Part shown: positions 52,857 to 62,242 of the stretch, in pieces
Layout of the letters: every line of letters starts with the position of its first letter
Position numbering within the stretch: position 1 is the first letter of the stretch
Source of the DNA: Sandaracinaceae bacterium
GTDB taxonomy: Bacteria; Myxococcota_A; Polyangia; Polyangiales; Houyiibacteriaceae
Direction: 5' to 3'
Assembly (NCBI GenBank): GCA_016706685.1
Contig: JADJJE010000036.1
Coordinates: forward strand, 1 to 64,000
Length of the DNA stretch: 64,000 nucleotides
Made by a program: the position numbers and the translations under genes
Notes under the pieces: model-generated
Told to the model about the DNA's origin: nothing
Database searches by the model: none
The model's input: the letters and a program-made list of their open reading frames with translations, nothing else

Positions 52857-53117
52857 GCGGAGGCTGGAGTGTGCCGCCTCCTGCGCGCTGCGCCAAGTTG
52901 GCGCACCGCGTGCGTGTGGCCTCGAGCCCACAACGCCGGGTTGCGCCCACGCCACCGTTCTGGGACCAAGCGCTCGGGCGGCCGCCGCCCCCTGCACATC
53001 CCCCTTGTTTGACCCTCCCGTGGGGCTCGGATACTTCCATGGCTGGGTGACCAGGCGCGGCACGCGGGTTGCTTAGGGCCCGCGCCGCAGGGGACCTTCA
53101 CTTCGAGGAGACACACG

Positions 53118-54041
53118 ATGAACCTTCATACTTCCCACAACGCTCGCCTGGCCGGCGTAGTCACGGCCCTCCTCCTGGGCCTCACGGCCCGCCCCGTCTC
53201 GGCGCAGGCGGTGCCCGAGGTCACTCAGCACACCGAAGACGTGGTCGCGGAGATCCCTGCCGAGGTCGAAGACGAGACCACCTGGAACATCGCCGCCGGC
53301 GCCAACATCTCGACGGGTAACACCCGCGCTCGCAACTTCAACGCGGGCACCGACTTCTACGTGCTGCGCGACATCCACGCGCTCAGCTTCCGCACGGCCT
53401 TCGTGTTCGGCCAGGCCGACGTGGACGGCGGCGGGCCGGGCAACTACGTGATCAACTCGCGCAACCTCAACTCGCGCCTGCGCTACGACATCTTCCTCAC
53501 GGACAACGACGCGCTCTTCATCGCCGTGGCGCATCGCTGGGACAGCTTCGCGGGTCTCCAGACGCGCGTGCAGTTCCAGGCTGGCTACCTGCGCAACCTG
53601 ATCAAGAACGAGAGCACGCGGGTCTGGCTCGAGGCCGGCTACGACTTCACCTTCGACAACCGCCAGAACAGCGCCAACCAGCGCGTCATCTGCAGCGAGG
53701 CCGACGTCGCCAACCCGTTGCTCCCCGAGTGCACGCGCGTGGTCCGCAACTTCCAGGACATCCACGCTCTGCGCCTCTTCTACGGGGCCACCCACGCGTT
53801 CAACGAGAACGTGACCGGCGCCACCGGGGTCGAGTTCCTGGTGAACTTGAACGAGCTCGCCGGTGGCGAAGCCGACCGCTTCGACGACATCCGCCTCAAC
53901 TGGGAAGCCAGCCTGAACGCGCGCCTGGTGGAAAATCTGGCCATCGAGGTGAAGTTCCGCCTGCAGTACGACCGCGTGCCGGCTGCCTCCGAGGAGCTCG
54001 ACACCAACACGCTCATCAGCCTGATCTACACGTTGCTCTGA
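53118..54041 (+). CDS. DUF481 outer-membrane barrel protein
   Basis: The 307-residue product has a signal peptide (AGVVTALLLGLTARPVSAQA) and a short acidic linker. The DUF481 domain then begins NIAAGANISTGNTRARNFNA and continues as alternating strands (YDIFLTDNDALFIAVAHRWD, GYDFTFDNRQNSAN). It ends in hydrophobic residues (LISLIYTLL) suitable for outer-membrane insertion. The family includes salt-induced outer-membrane proteins (YdiY). A 28-base gap separates it from the mscS-type gene, so they may be co-transcribed and both linked to osmotic conditions. It is a clean, full-length gene. Confidence 0.92.
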   Translation: MNLHTSHNARLAGVVTALLLGLTARPVSAQAVPEVTQHTEDVVAEIPAEVEDETTWNIAAGANISTGNTRARNFNAGTDFYVLRDIHALSFRTAFVFGQADVDGGGPGNYVINSRNLNSRLRYDIFLTDNDALFIAVAHRWDSFAGLQTRVQFQAGYLRNLIKNESTRVWLEAGYDFTFDNRQNSANQRVICSEADVANPLLPECTRVVRNFQDIHALRLFYGATHAFNENVTGATGVEFLVNLNELAGGEADRFDDIRLNWEASLNARLVENLAIEVKFRLQYDRVPAASEELDTNTLISLIYTLL

Positions 54042-54068
54042 GCCGGGCCGTCCTGTAGGACGCAGCCC

Positions 54069-54854
54069 ATGGACATCGAGAAGCTGCTCGAGGCGCTGGA
54101 AGCCGCCGCCACCCAGTGGGGCATGAAGGGCATTGGCGTCCTGCTGGCCGTGCTGGCCGGCTGGGCGGTCGCCAACTCGGTGTCCAACCGGCTGCGGCGC
54201 GCGCTCGAGGCACGCAACTTCGACCTCACGCTCACGCGCTTCTTCGCCAACCTGGTGCGCTACAGCATCCTGGTCAGCGTCGGGGTGGCCTGCTTGGGTG
54301 TCTTCGGCGTGCAGACCATCAGCTTCGCCGGCCTCATCGCGGCGGCCGGTCTGGCCATCGGCCTCGCGCTGCAGGGCACGCTCACCAACTTCGCGTCGGG
54401 CGTCATGCTGCTCATCTTCCGGCCCTTCAAGGTGGGCGACCACGTGAAGGTGGCCGGCGTGGACGGCGTGGTGGAGGCCATCGACCTCTTCACCTGCGAG
54501 TTCAAGTCGTCCGACAACCGCCGGCTGATCGTCCCCAACAACGCCATCTTCGGCGCCACCATCGACAACGTCACGCACTTCCCCGAGCGGCGCGTGGACG
54601 TGAGCATCAGCAGCCCCTACGACGCCGACCTCGACGCCACGCGCGTGGCCCTCGAGAAGGTGGCCGGCTTGGTCCCCGGTGTGTTGGTGGAGCCCGCGCC
54701 GCAGGTGTTCCTGGCAGGCCTCGGGGGCAGCACGGTCAACTGGCAGCTGCGCCTCTGGTGCGCGCGCGAGGACTACTGGGACGTGTACCAAGCCACCATC
54801 CGTGAGGCCAAGCTGCAGCTGGAGGGCACCCGCATCCAGACCACCGCGAGCTAG
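54069..54854 (+). CDS. MscS-family small-conductance mechanosensitive channel
   Basis: The 261-residue protein has three N-terminal transmembrane helices. TM3 carries the Gly/Ala-rich pore helix GLAIGLALQGTLTNFASGVM and continues into LIFRPFKVGDHVKVAGVDGV, the diagnostic MscS beta-domain start. A cytoplasmic alpha/beta vestibule follows (RRLIVPNNAIFGATIDNVTH, FPERRVDVSISSPYDADLDA). It gates on membrane tension during hypo-osmotic shock. Length and motifs match the compact MscS class (E. coli MscS is 286 residues). It lies immediately behind the DUF481 gene. Confidence 0.95.
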   Translation: MDIEKLLEALEAAATQWGMKGIGVLLAVLAGWAVANSVSNRLRRALEARNFDLTLTRFFANLVRYSILVSVGVACLGVFGVQTISFAGLIAAAGLAIGLALQGTLTNFASGVMLLIFRPFKVGDHVKVAGVDGVVEAIDLFTCEFKSSDNRRLIVPNNAIFGATIDNVTHFPERRVDVSISSPYDADLDATRVALEKVAGLVPGVLVEPAPQVFLAGLGGSTVNWQLRLWCAREDYWDVYQATIREAKLQLEGTRIQTTAS

Positions 54855-55009
54855 TCGGCGACGGCGCGGCAACGCCCGTCGCCGACAACGTTCACGACAA
54901 CGCCCACGTGCGGCAGCGTGGACCTGTCTAAATCACTGCGACGAGTTACTAGAGATGCCGGTCGGGCTGGGCAGGTGACAAGGCCCGCGCAGCCGGCGAA
55001 GATGCTGGG
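54855..55009. other. Intergenic region before the CotH gene
   Basis: This 155-base stretch contains GTCGGCGACGG near 54,855 and CGTCGCCGAC near 54,878, a 10-base inverted repeat (GTCGGCGACG at 54856-54865 with CGTCGCCGAC at 54877-54886) enclosing an 11-base loop. It sits right after the mscS stop, as a terminator would. The rest is presumably the CotH promoter. Confidence 0.45.
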
Positions 55010-56692
55010 ATGCTCGCTCCGCCCACCCCGGGCACCCACCGGTTCGCGCTCGCGCTGCTGACGCTCGGCCTTACGGCGTGCGCCGCCGACCGCAGCGACT
55101 TCACCCGCGCAACAGACCCCACCGACGCCGCCTTCGACCCCGACCACGTGCTGCAGGTGGACGTGGAGCTCACCGATCCGGACTGGGCCGAGCTGCGCGA
55201 CCAGGGCCGCACGCTCGCAGACCTGTGCTCCAACGAGAGCCCCTACGAGTACTTCACGGCCACGGTCACGGTGGACGGCATGCGCTTCGAGAACGTGGAG
55301 GTCCGCAAGAAGGGCTTCTTCGGCTCGCTGAGCAGCGCGCGACCGTCGCTCAAGCTGCGCTTCGCCGAGGACCTCGGGCCCTATGGGCTCGAGCGCATGA
55401 CGCTCAACAACGACAACCAGGACCCGAGCCACCTGCGCACGTGCCTGACCTACCGCGTGATGGACGCAGCCGGGGTGCCCGCGCCGCGCTGCAACCACGC
55501 GCGGGTGAGCGTGAACGGCGAAGACCTGGGCGTGTTCACGCACGTGGACAGCATGAACAAGCCCTTCCTGCGGCTGTACTTCGAGGACGAAGACGGCGCG
55601 CTCTTCGAGGGCCAGCTGGGCGACTTCACGGCGCCGTACCTGGGCGGGATACAGAGCAAGACCGAGGAGCAGCCGGACCGGGAGTTCCTGGCGGACCTGC
55701 AAGAGGCGCTCGAGCGCTCCGACGAGGGCGACATGCTCAGCGGCGTCAGCGCGCGCGTGGACGTGGACGCGTTCCTGTCGTTCTGGTCGGCCGAGGCGCT
55801 GGTGGGCCAGTGGGACGGCTACAGCAACAACCGCAACAACTGGTTTGCCTACCGCGACCCGATCAACAGCAAGCTCTACTTCATGCCGTGGGGCCCCGAC
55901 GCGGCCTTCGCGCCGCTGCGCCAGAACCAGGGTCTCGGGTCCATCAACGGTCCGCTGCGCTCGGTGTTCACCACGGGGCGGCTGAGCGCGCGCCTCTTCG
56001 AGGTGCCCAGCATCCGGCGGCGCTACGAAGCCCGCATGCAGCACCTGCTGGACACGGCGTGGGACGAAGACGCGCTGCTGGCCGAGGTGGCGCGCGTCAC
56101 GGCGCTGCTGGGCGCCGACGTGGCCCCCGAGTCGGTGGCCCAGGTGCAGGACTACATCCGCACTGCGCGGGCGGACATCGAGGCCGAGCTCGAAGGCGGA
56201 CTCCCCGCGCAGCGTGCTGGCCTCGTGGACGCGCCCATCTGCCTGTTCGCCGTGGCCAACGTGAGCGGCACCTTCGACACCACCTTCGACACGCTGGACC
56301 TCACCGCCATCACCGAGGAGCGCGCCACCGTCACGTGGTCGAGCGACCCGCCCACCGTGAACCTCCCGCAGGCCTTCGACGCCGTGGCCGGCGTGGACCC
56401 CGAGCTGATGAACGCCACCACCATCCGCGTGCTGGGCGTTCGACCTTCGGGCCAGGTGCTGGTGCTGGGCTTCGTCATCGACCCGGCGCTCTTCGAGAGC
56501 GGCGCCATCATCCCGCTGGGCGGCCTCACCAACTTCGCCGCCGTGGTGGAGCTGACCTTCCGCCCCACGGGCCCGCTGCTGCGCCCGCTGGGCCTGCTGA
56601 CCGATGGCGTGCTGACGCTGGACGAGATCGAGCCCGTGTCCGGGGGCCGCATCTCGGGCAGCTTCAGCGGGGTGTTCTACGAGCAGCGCTGA
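55010..56692 (+). CDS. CotH-kinase family lipoprotein
   Basis: The 560-residue protein has a lipoprotein signal (FALALLTLGLTAC, lipobox LTAC at about residue 24). A CotH-type kinase domain occupies about 45-400. It contains VEVRKKGFFGSLSSARPSLK with the expected substrate-binding Lys/Arg region, LERMTLNNDNQDPSHLRTCL, and YSNNRNNWFAYRDPINSKLY followed by FMPWGPDAAF, the conserved catalytic W-G-P-D block. The C-terminal 150 residues are beta-rich (FDTTFDTLDLTAITEERATV). CotH proteins are atypical kinases that phosphorylate extracellular proteins, such as spore-coat proteins in Bacillus. In Deltaproteobacteria they are surface lipoproteins of unknown target. The gene looks intact; an ATG at 55002 is out of frame. 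Confidence 0.92.
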   Translation: MLAPPTPGTHRFALALLTLGLTACAADRSDFTRATDPTDAAFDPDHVLQVDVELTDPDWAELRDQGRTLADLCSNESPYEYFTATVTVDGMRFENVEVRKKGFFGSLSSARPSLKLRFAEDLGPYGLERMTLNNDNQDPSHLRTCLTYRVMDAAGVPAPRCNHARVSVNGEDLGVFTHVDSMNKPFLRLYFEDEDGALFEGQLGDFTAPYLGGIQSKTEEQPDREFLADLQEALERSDEGDMLSGVSARVDVDAFLSFWSAEALVGQWDGYSNNRNNWFAYRDPINSKLYFMPWGPDAAFAPLRQNQGLGSINGPLRSVFTTGRLSARLFEVPSIRRRYEARMQHLLDTAWDEDALLAEVARVTALLGADVAPESVAQVQDYIRTARADIEAELEGGLPAQRAGLVDAPICLFAVANVSGTFDTTFDTLDLTAITEERATVTWSSDPPTVNLPQAFDAVAGVDPELMNATTIRVLGVRPSGQVLVLGFVIDPALFESGAIIPLGGLTNFAAVVELTFRPTGPLLRPLGLLTDGVLTLDEIEPVSGGRISGSFSGVFYEQR

Positions 56693-56726
56693 CGCGCGGC
56701 GGCTCGCAGGCGCACAGACCGTGCGG

Positions 56727-57173
56727 TCAGCGACCCGTCCCGAAGGACCACCAACAGTCGGCCCCTGTCTGGTCGGGGTCGAGTTCGAAGCGCACGCGCT
56801 CGAGCAAATCGCGCATGCCGAGCACGATGGGACTTTGCCATTCGGGCGCCAACAGGATCGTGGTGTCCACGAGCAAGTCCGTTCCACAGCCTGGCTCCGC
56901 AAGCAGGTGCAGCGAGACGCGCTCCAGCGTACCCAGAATGAGCCCCTGCCGCGTGGCCATCCTGAGCGTGGGTCCAGCGGCTCCGGGTGCCATGTGCCTC
57001 GCCAGGTCACCACCGATCACCGACCACTGCGCCCCCGTGTCGAGCAACGCGGAGTACTTCTCATGCCCGGCTCCAATGCGGCACTCCACGGCGGTCACCA
57101 ACAGCCCCGTGTCGGCTCGGCGGTCGATCGCGAAGCGTGCGCTCCCCGTGGCCCACGGCGTCCGCACGCTCAC
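56727..57173 (-). CDS. Retropepsin-like aspartic protease coupled to the restriction-modification gene
   Basis: This 148-residue protein carries the aspartic-protease signature ALLDTGAQWSVIG with catalytic Asp45. About 75 residues later comes the second hallmark IVLGMRDLLERVRFELD (about 116-132), corresponding to the I-L-G-x-D/R-L-L segment of retropepsins. The size is right for one subunit of a homodimer, as in retroviral proteases. There is no signal peptide, so it is cytoplasmic. Its ATG (57173) overlaps the stop of the upstream 1,124-residue type IIG-like gene (57170), so the two are translated together. That coupling suggests proteolytic regulation or maturation of the restriction protein, or an abortive-infection role. 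Confidence 0.8.
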   Translation of the reverse strand: MSVRTPWATGSARFAIDRRADTGLLVTAVECRIGAGHEKYSALLDTGAQWSVIGGDLARHMAPGAAGPTLRMATRQGLILGTLERVSLHLLAEPGCGTDLLVDTTILLAPEWQSPIVLGMRDLLERVRFELDPDQTGADCWWSFGTGR

Positions 57174-60100
57174 GCTGGCACCTGCATGAGCGTCAACTCA
57201 GCGCGGTCGACGCGACCCCGAAGCTCCTGCTGCAGCGTAGCGAGCGAGCTCCCTGACGCCACCAGAGACCCAGCCTTGAGCGCCACCCATTTGGCGCGGT
57301 AGGCGGTCGCGTTCTCGGCCACCCAGTGGAGGTTCGCAGGCAGGTCACCGGTGGCAGAAGCCGTCTCGGCTGCCTTCGTAAGCGGCGGGGCGAGGGCAGC
57401 CTCCCAGCGCGTCCCAGCCGCGAGCGCGCGGGCTTCCGCGGTGCGCCCGGCTTCGAGCAGCGCGGTGATGTTGGCCTCCGTCGGATCAGCCAACGCAGCC
57501 TGAGAGGAGCCAGGAGCGTCCAAGAGTTGCGTCACCGCCAACTCGATGGCGCGACCCACATCGCTCTCCGCGAGCAGATCACGGACAAGGCGTCGCTGAC
57601 GTGCGAAGTGCTGGGTGCCGATGCCCACCTGGGCAACGAACTCCTCGGCGTCGCGCCCGAGCACGGCGATGCGCTGGTGAAGCGCGTTCGCGGGGTCGAA
57701 CATGGGGATGGGCAGCGACCACACGTACTTGTCGATGTGGCGCTCATCTTTCCCGTAAGCCATCAGTGGACGAACCCGCTCCGTAACGACAACCGCATTC
57801 AGGATGGCGCAGAGGTAGCGTCCCTCTTCTGCGGTGGCGACCGCTGCCCAGTAGAGCGTGTGGTCGATGATGGCGCGGGGATCGGAGACTCTCGCGGCAG
57901 CGAGGTGCATCCCAGACTTGGTGTACGCTACGCGCTCAGCTCCCACCGGCAGCTGACCCCGCAGCTTTCCGTGATAGTCGAGCTGCTGCGACAGCGTGAG
58001 TCGCTCGCTCGATCGATTCGCCTCCCAGACCTGATTGGCTCGGGTCCACCACGCGTTCAGCGCGGGGTACCCCTCGATCTTCGCGTCCTCTAGGATTCCC
58101 TTCCGTTCGATGGGCAGCACAGCCTGCATCGGTTCGAGAGCGCGAAACGGCAGCACCGTCTCTCCGAGGTGGATGCGAAACACGAACTCACTCTCGACCA
58201 CCGCCTCGTGCGAGGGCAACGACTTCCAGGGCGCCTTCTCGTTCGCACTGCGCGCCGAGCGTACTGAGACCCGGTTCTTCACCTGACCAAGGGGACCCGC
58301 AGACATCGGCTCCACCATGAAGAGCACGCGTGGGACTATGGTCGCGCCTTGCCGGAAGCGCGGATGATAGGGCGAGCGCACCTCGGCCTCGCCCCGCTCG
58401 GTGTGGCTGGCCTCGCGACGAATGAATCTCTCCACCGCCGGCCAGGTGGCGTTCGTCTTCTGCAGCTTGCCTACCCAGCGCTCTCCGGCCTCCGGCATCG
58501 GTGACGCCGTCTTTGCTCGCGCCCCGAACACGACCGAAGCGGAGATGGGGAAGAAGTGGGGCCGCACCTCGCGGAGGTCCCACGGCGGGTCGAGCGCTAC
58601 CTGCAGGTTCAGCTGGTCCTGGGCCCCCGCGTAGGTGCCACTACGAAAGCCTTCGTATTGGCCCCGGTCCAGCACGGCGCTCGGCATCACGAAGGCGAAG
58701 CGTCCGCCCTCGCGCCGCAGGTAGAGTTCCATGGCGCGCACCACGAAGAGCGCCGAAAGGTCCTGATTGGTGGCGTATTTCTTCCCATGCCAGAGACCGC
58801 GCGCCTCGCTCATGGAGCGAAAGTCCGCCTGCATGTCTTCGGGCATGTGTCGGAACGCGAGCCAGGGCGGGTTGCCCACCAGCACGTCCACGTGGTTCTC
58901 GGGCCGCGCGAGCCACTCGGGGCGCGCGAGATTGCGGATGTAGTAGCCCCAGATGTGGTCGCGGCCCTCGTCGTGCAGGCGACACATCAGGTGGAAGGTG
59001 GCGGTGATGGCAGGCCGCGCGTCTTCCGGGATGGCGAGGTTCAGGAACAGAGCGTTGAGCGAAGGCCGTGCCCCGTGCTTGCGTCCCCTCGACGCGCGGT
59101 CGGCTAGCTGGGACACCAGGTCATCGAAGGCGGCCGGGTCGGCCAGCAAGCTCTGGGGAAACACGAACTCGGACTCCGTCAGCTCCCGCTGATCGTTGAC
59201 GGGAACGCGCAGCTCGTGGGCGGACCACAGCGAGGAGCGGGCGTTGCGCCACTGCATGGAGTCGCCCAGGAACACGGGCACGCGCAGCGGGTTTCGCTCC
59301 GCCGCCAAGCGCTCGGGGCCGATGGCGAGCAAGTAGGTGACGCGCGCCAGCGTGACCGCCACCGGGTGCAGGTCCATGCCCACCACGTTGCGCGTCACGC
59401 CGTCGAGCTGCTGCGCCATGGTGTGCCCGGCCTTATCACCAGCCGCCAGATAACGACGCACCATGTGGAAGAGGAAGGTCCCGGAGCCACACGACGGGTC
59501 GAGCGCGCGCGTGGTCAGCGGCGCAGGGACCGCCGTCTCCACCACCTTCTGCGCGAGCCAGTCGGGTGTGTAGTACTCGCCCAGCTTCTTCCTTGTCTCC
59601 GCCGAGATGACCGACTCGTAGAGCACCTTCAGGACGTCGTGCTCGACCGCGCGCCAGTCGAAGCGCGCGATGCGCCGGGCGAGGGTGCGCACGAACGAGT
59701 CGCCCTTCGGGACGTCCACCACCCAGTCGAAGAAGTCGGACTCGACCACGCCGTGGACACCGGCCTCGTCGAACTTGGCGCCCGAGAGCAACGAGCGCGG
59801 CGCCAAGTGCTCCGGGGAGAGCCCCAACACGGCATGCGCGATGATCTCGGCCGTGTTCACCAGCAACGTGTGCTCGACAAAGAGGTCGTCGCTGTCTTGG
59901 AACTGCGTGCCGAGAGCGGTCTCGAGCAAGCGCGCCCAGAGCAGACGCTTCGTGCGGACGACTGGGTCGTCGCGGTGCTGCTCGTAGAGGTCCGCGAGGC
60001 TCGCGCGGTCCAGGCTGTGAGAGCTGCTGCCCACACCGAGGCGCGCGTAGATTTCTTCAGGCGTGGGCTTGATGTCGCGCGCCGTGGCCAGCACGCCCTC

Positions 60101-60544
60101 GAGCCAGATGAGCAGCGCGTCCACATCCGGCTTCGTGGGGCTGACGGTCAGCGAGCTGCCCGTCTCGTGCAGCTCGTCCTGGCGCAGGTGATAGCAGCGC
60201 CACTCCGCCCCGTCGGTCAGCACCCCGACGTAGCGGCGGTCGGAGGCCGCCTCGCGGGCGCGCACGTAGCCGCGCAGCTGCTTGACCGCGTCACGCAACA
60301 CAGCGGGGCTGCGAAGGTCCTTCTTGACCTCGATGACGGTGGAGCCGACCTCCACGTCGATGCGGCGCCCCTCGCCCGCCTGTGGCTCGAGCAAGACGTC
60401 GTCCGTGAGGCCCAGCCGGTGGTCGAGCAACAGCTGACGGATGTCCGCCTGCAGCGTCGCTTCGGTGCGCGGGTTGTCTCTCGAGGCGATCCGGGCCGCC
60501 AGCTCTTTGATCGATGTCACGTGCTCACCTTCGGGCGCGACCAT
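57170..60544 (-). CDS. Type IIG-like restriction enzyme/N6-adenine methyltransferase
   Basis: The 1,124-residue protein has an N-terminal PD-(D/E)xK nuclease-like domain (Asp63 and Glu72-V-Lys74 in RIDVEVGSTVIEVKKD, about 55-130). A helical connector (about 170-320) follows. An N6-adenine methyltransferase domain has EYYTPDWLAQKVVE, AdoMet motif I ALDPSCGSGTFLFH (about 347-360) and catalytic VLVGNPPWLAF (about 552-562). The C-terminal 400 residues are a probable target-recognition region (about 700-1000, YTKSGMHLAAARVSDPRAII) plus helices. Such single-chain enzymes cut and methylate DNA, so it is probably a phage-defence gene. The start is ATG 60544, with an alternative at the downstream V. 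No specificity subunit or separate endonuclease gene is seen; the next gene is the coupled retropepsin-like protein. Confidence 0.92.
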   Translation of the reverse strand: MVAPEGEHVTSIKELAARIASRDNPRTEATLQADIRQLLLDHRLGLTDDVLLEPQAGEGRRIDVEVGSTVIEVKKDLRSPAVLRDAVKQLRGYVRAREAASDRRYVGVLTDGAEWRCYHLRQDELHETGSSLTVSPTKPDVDALLIWLEGVLATARDIKPTPEEIYARLGVGSSSHSLDRASLADLYEQHRDDPVVRTKRLLWARLLETALGTQFQDSDDLFVEHTLLVNTAEIIAHAVLGLSPEHLAPRSLLSGAKFDEAGVHGVVESDFFDWVVDVPKGDSFVRTLARRIARFDWRAVEHDVLKVLYESVISAETRKKLGEYYTPDWLAQKVVETAVPAPLTTRALDPSCGSGTFLFHMVRRYLAAGDKAGHTMAQQLDGVTRNVVGMDLHPVAVTLARVTYLLAIGPERLAAERNPLRVPVFLGDSMQWRNARSSLWSAHELRVPVNDQRELTESEFVFPQSLLADPAAFDDLVSQLADRASRGRKHGARPSLNALFLNLAIPEDARPAITATFHLMCRLHDEGRDHIWGYYIRNLARPEWLARPENHVDVLVGNPPWLAFRHMPEDMQADFRSMSEARGLWHGKKYATNQDLSALFVVRAMELYLRREGGRFAFVMPSAVLDRGQYEGFRSGTYAGAQDQLNLQVALDPPWDLREVRPHFFPISASVVFGARAKTASPMPEAGERWVGKLQKTNATWPAVERFIRREASHTERGEAEVRSPYHPRFRQGATIVPRVLFMVEPMSAGPLGQVKNRVSVRSARSANEKAPWKSLPSHEAVVESEFVFRIHLGETVLPFRALEPMQAVLPIERKGILEDAKIEGYPALNAWWTRANQVWEANRSSERLTLSQQLDYHGKLRGQLPVGAERVAYTKSGMHLAAARVSDPRAIIDHTLYWAAVATAEEGRYLCAILNAVVVTERVRPLMAYGKDERHIDKYVWSLPIPMFDPANALHQRIAVLGRDAEEFVAQVGIGTQHFARQRRLVRDLLAESDVGRAIELAVTQLLDAPGSSQAALADPTEANITALLEAGRTAEARALAAGTRWEAALAPPLTKAAETASATGDLPANLHWVAENATAYRAKWVALKAGSLVASGSSLATLQQELRGRVDRAELTLMQVPA

Positions 60545-60573
60545 AGCGCACGGGGCGCAGAGGTTGTCGAACT

Positions 60574-61212
60574 CTATCCGGGTTCAAAGCCGAGACCGCC
60601 CTCGAAGCGGTAGATCGCTGCGCGCGTCACCGGCACGTCCACGTCCGGGAAGGTGCGTACATCATAGACGGCGAGCGCGCTGGCTGACACGCGCGGCGTG
60701 CCAGGGCGGTTGGACTCGCCCACCAGCGTGACCGCCTCGCATGCGGCCAGCTCGGTGAGGATCGGCGCGTTGCTGCGCTCGTAGAGCACGTCGGCCGCGA
60801 GCGCGACGTCCCAGCGAGCCGGCCGCGTCGTCGCCGTGGCGACCGTGAGCCCGTTGAGCGCGGCGTTCGCAGCGCAAGCCACCAGCGCCTCCGGGTCGAG
60901 GTCCACGCACACCACGGACCGCGCCCCGGCGCGCGCCGCCGCCAGCCCCGCGATGCCCGAGCCTGCGCCGAAGTCGATCACGTCGAGCCCACGCACGAGC
61001 TCCGGGTGGTCCAGCAGGTGCCGCGCCAGGGCCGCGCCCGCCGCCCAGGCGAAGGCCCACATGGGTGTGTCGTCGGTCTCCACGATGGCGTGCACGTGCG
61101 CCTCGAGGTCCACGCCCTCGCCCAGCAGGAAGAGCGCGAGCTCGGGGACGAGCGGGTGGCGCCGCGCCTCGATGTGCGCGCCGAAGATCTGCTTGCGGCC
61201 CGGGAAGTCCAC
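60574..61212 (-). CDS. Small AdoMet-dependent methyltransferase (ETFB-lysine/nicotinamide type)
   Basis: The 212-residue protein has the class I methyltransferase core: DVIDFGAGSGIAGLAAARAG (motif I, about 78-98), VVCVDLDPEALVACAANAAL (motif II) and WDVALAADVLYERSNA (motif IV). The short N-terminal PMWAFAWAAGAALARHLLDH helix pair fits the METTL20/ETFB-lysine or nicotinamide N-methyltransferase-like family, which methylates proteins or small molecules. It is cytoplasmic. It lies 29 bases upstream of the restriction gene on the same strand, so it could belong to the same transcript, but nothing in its motifs suggests DNA as substrate. Confidence 0.88.
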   Translation of the reverse strand: MDFPGRKQIFGAHIEARRHPLVPELALFLLGEGVDLEAHVHAIVETDDTPMWAFAWAAGAALARHLLDHPELVRGLDVIDFGAGSGIAGLAAARAGARSVVCVDLDPEALVACAANAALNGLTVATATTRPARWDVALAADVLYERSNAPILTELAACEAVTLVGESNRPGTPRVSASALAVYDVRTFPDVDVPVTRAAIYRFEGGLGFEPG

Positions 61213-61239
61213 GTGCCGGAGGCTAGCGCGAAGGGTCGC

Positions 61240-62109
61240 CTAGCGCAGGATGAACGCCTCCACGGCCTCGATCTCGACGCCCGCCGTGATGCCGGTGCAG
61301 CGCATGGTCTCGGGGTCCAGGTCGGAGTCGGCCACGCCGCTCAGCGCGCGCTCCAAGATGGGTAGCAGCGAGGCGTTGCCGGTGCCTCCGCCGTCGGCGA
61401 TGACGCGCGCCACCAGGGCCTGGATGTCGGCGATGGGGACCACGCCCCCCAGCATGCCGTGTGCGCGGCCGGCTTCGTCGATCGTGAAGCGCCCCTGCAT
61501 GCGCGTGAGCCGCACGTCGCCGGTGGTCATCAGGAAGCGCAGCGGCAGCGTCAGGCCGGGGATGGGGCCGAAGCTGATCACGCCGTCCTCGATCGTGCCC
61601 TCGCCCCCAGACGGCTCGGTGCCCGCCATGATGTCGAACGACTGTCCGGGCTCCGCCTGCCCATTGGTGCCCAGCGCCACAGGCCCTTCGCCACGAAACA
61701 CCTCCACTCCGACGCGCCGATCCGTCACCAGGCTCGCCACCTCGTCGAGCTCCATCAAGATGGTCAGGCCACCTTCGTTGATGGTCTGCTGCAGCGTGGC
61801 GTTGATGTCGCCGAAGCCGAAGAGCGCGATGGCCCCACCCAGCATGGCGAGCTGGCTGTCGACGCCGGGCTCCCCCTCGAGTCCGATCAGGTCCGTGTGC
61901 GCGCACGCCCCGTCCTCCGCCGGTAGGTCGTCCGTGGACGTGACTCCGTCGAGGTCGAGGCCCGCGACCCCGACTTCGCTCGTCGCGAGCGCGATGCTGG
62001 CCCGCGTGACCAAGAACGCGCGTGGCCCGAGCGACTCCGGCGGGGTGTCGCAGCTGGCCAGCCCCGCGCAGGCGAGCGACATGATCACGACGGCGGGGAA
62101 AAAGCGCAT
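61240..62109 (-). CDS. Lipoprotein of unknown function
   Basis: The 289-residue product has a lipoprotein signal (MRFFPAVVIMSLACAGLASC, lipobox LASC at about residue 20). The mature sequence is beta-rich with two Cys (GACAHTDL, TMRCTG) and several DxDxDG-free acidic turns. Phrases such as GAIALFGFGDINATLQQTIN and GAGRAHGMLGGVVPIADIQA-like segments suggest a compact beta-sandwich. No catalytic motif or family is recognised. It is the first of four co-directional genes (62,109 to 56,727) with gaps of about 27-29 bases before the coupled restriction pair, so it may simply share their transcript. Confidence 0.75.
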   Translation of the reverse strand: MRFFPAVVIMSLACAGLASCDTPPESLGPRAFLVTRASIALATSEVGVAGLDLDGVTSTDDLPAEDGACAHTDLIGLEGEPGVDSQLAMLGGAIALFGFGDINATLQQTINEGGLTILMELDEVASLVTDRRVGVEVFRGEGPVALGTNGQAEPGQSFDIMAGTEPSGGEGTIEDGVISFGPIPGLTLPLRFLMTTGDVRLTRMQGRFTIDEAGRAHGMLGGVVPIADIQALVARVIADGGGTGNASLLPILERALSGVADSDLDPETMRCTGITAGVEIEAVEAFILR

Positions 62110-62242
62110 GAACCCAGGCTATGCCGAGGGCGAGGCCGAGGACAAGGGACCCCGGGCTCGCGGCCGCCAGCGCCTCGTGCAGCGCGTGCTGGTAGACTCA
62201 CTGCGAGGGTCGCCCACACGGGTGATCACGCCGCGAGACCGC

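Noticed and set aside
53073..54872. 599-residue minus-strand open frame
   Set aside because: Antisense to the DUF481 and MscS genes, both clear; low-complexity His/Gln/Val-rich shadow.
54851..57013. 720-residue minus-strand open frame
   Set aside because: Antisense to the CotH gene; composition and lack of motifs mark it as a shadow.
59216..60613. 465-residue plus-strand open frame
   Set aside because: Lies over the restriction-methyltransferase gene on the other strand, whose PD-ExK and AdoMet motifs are clear.
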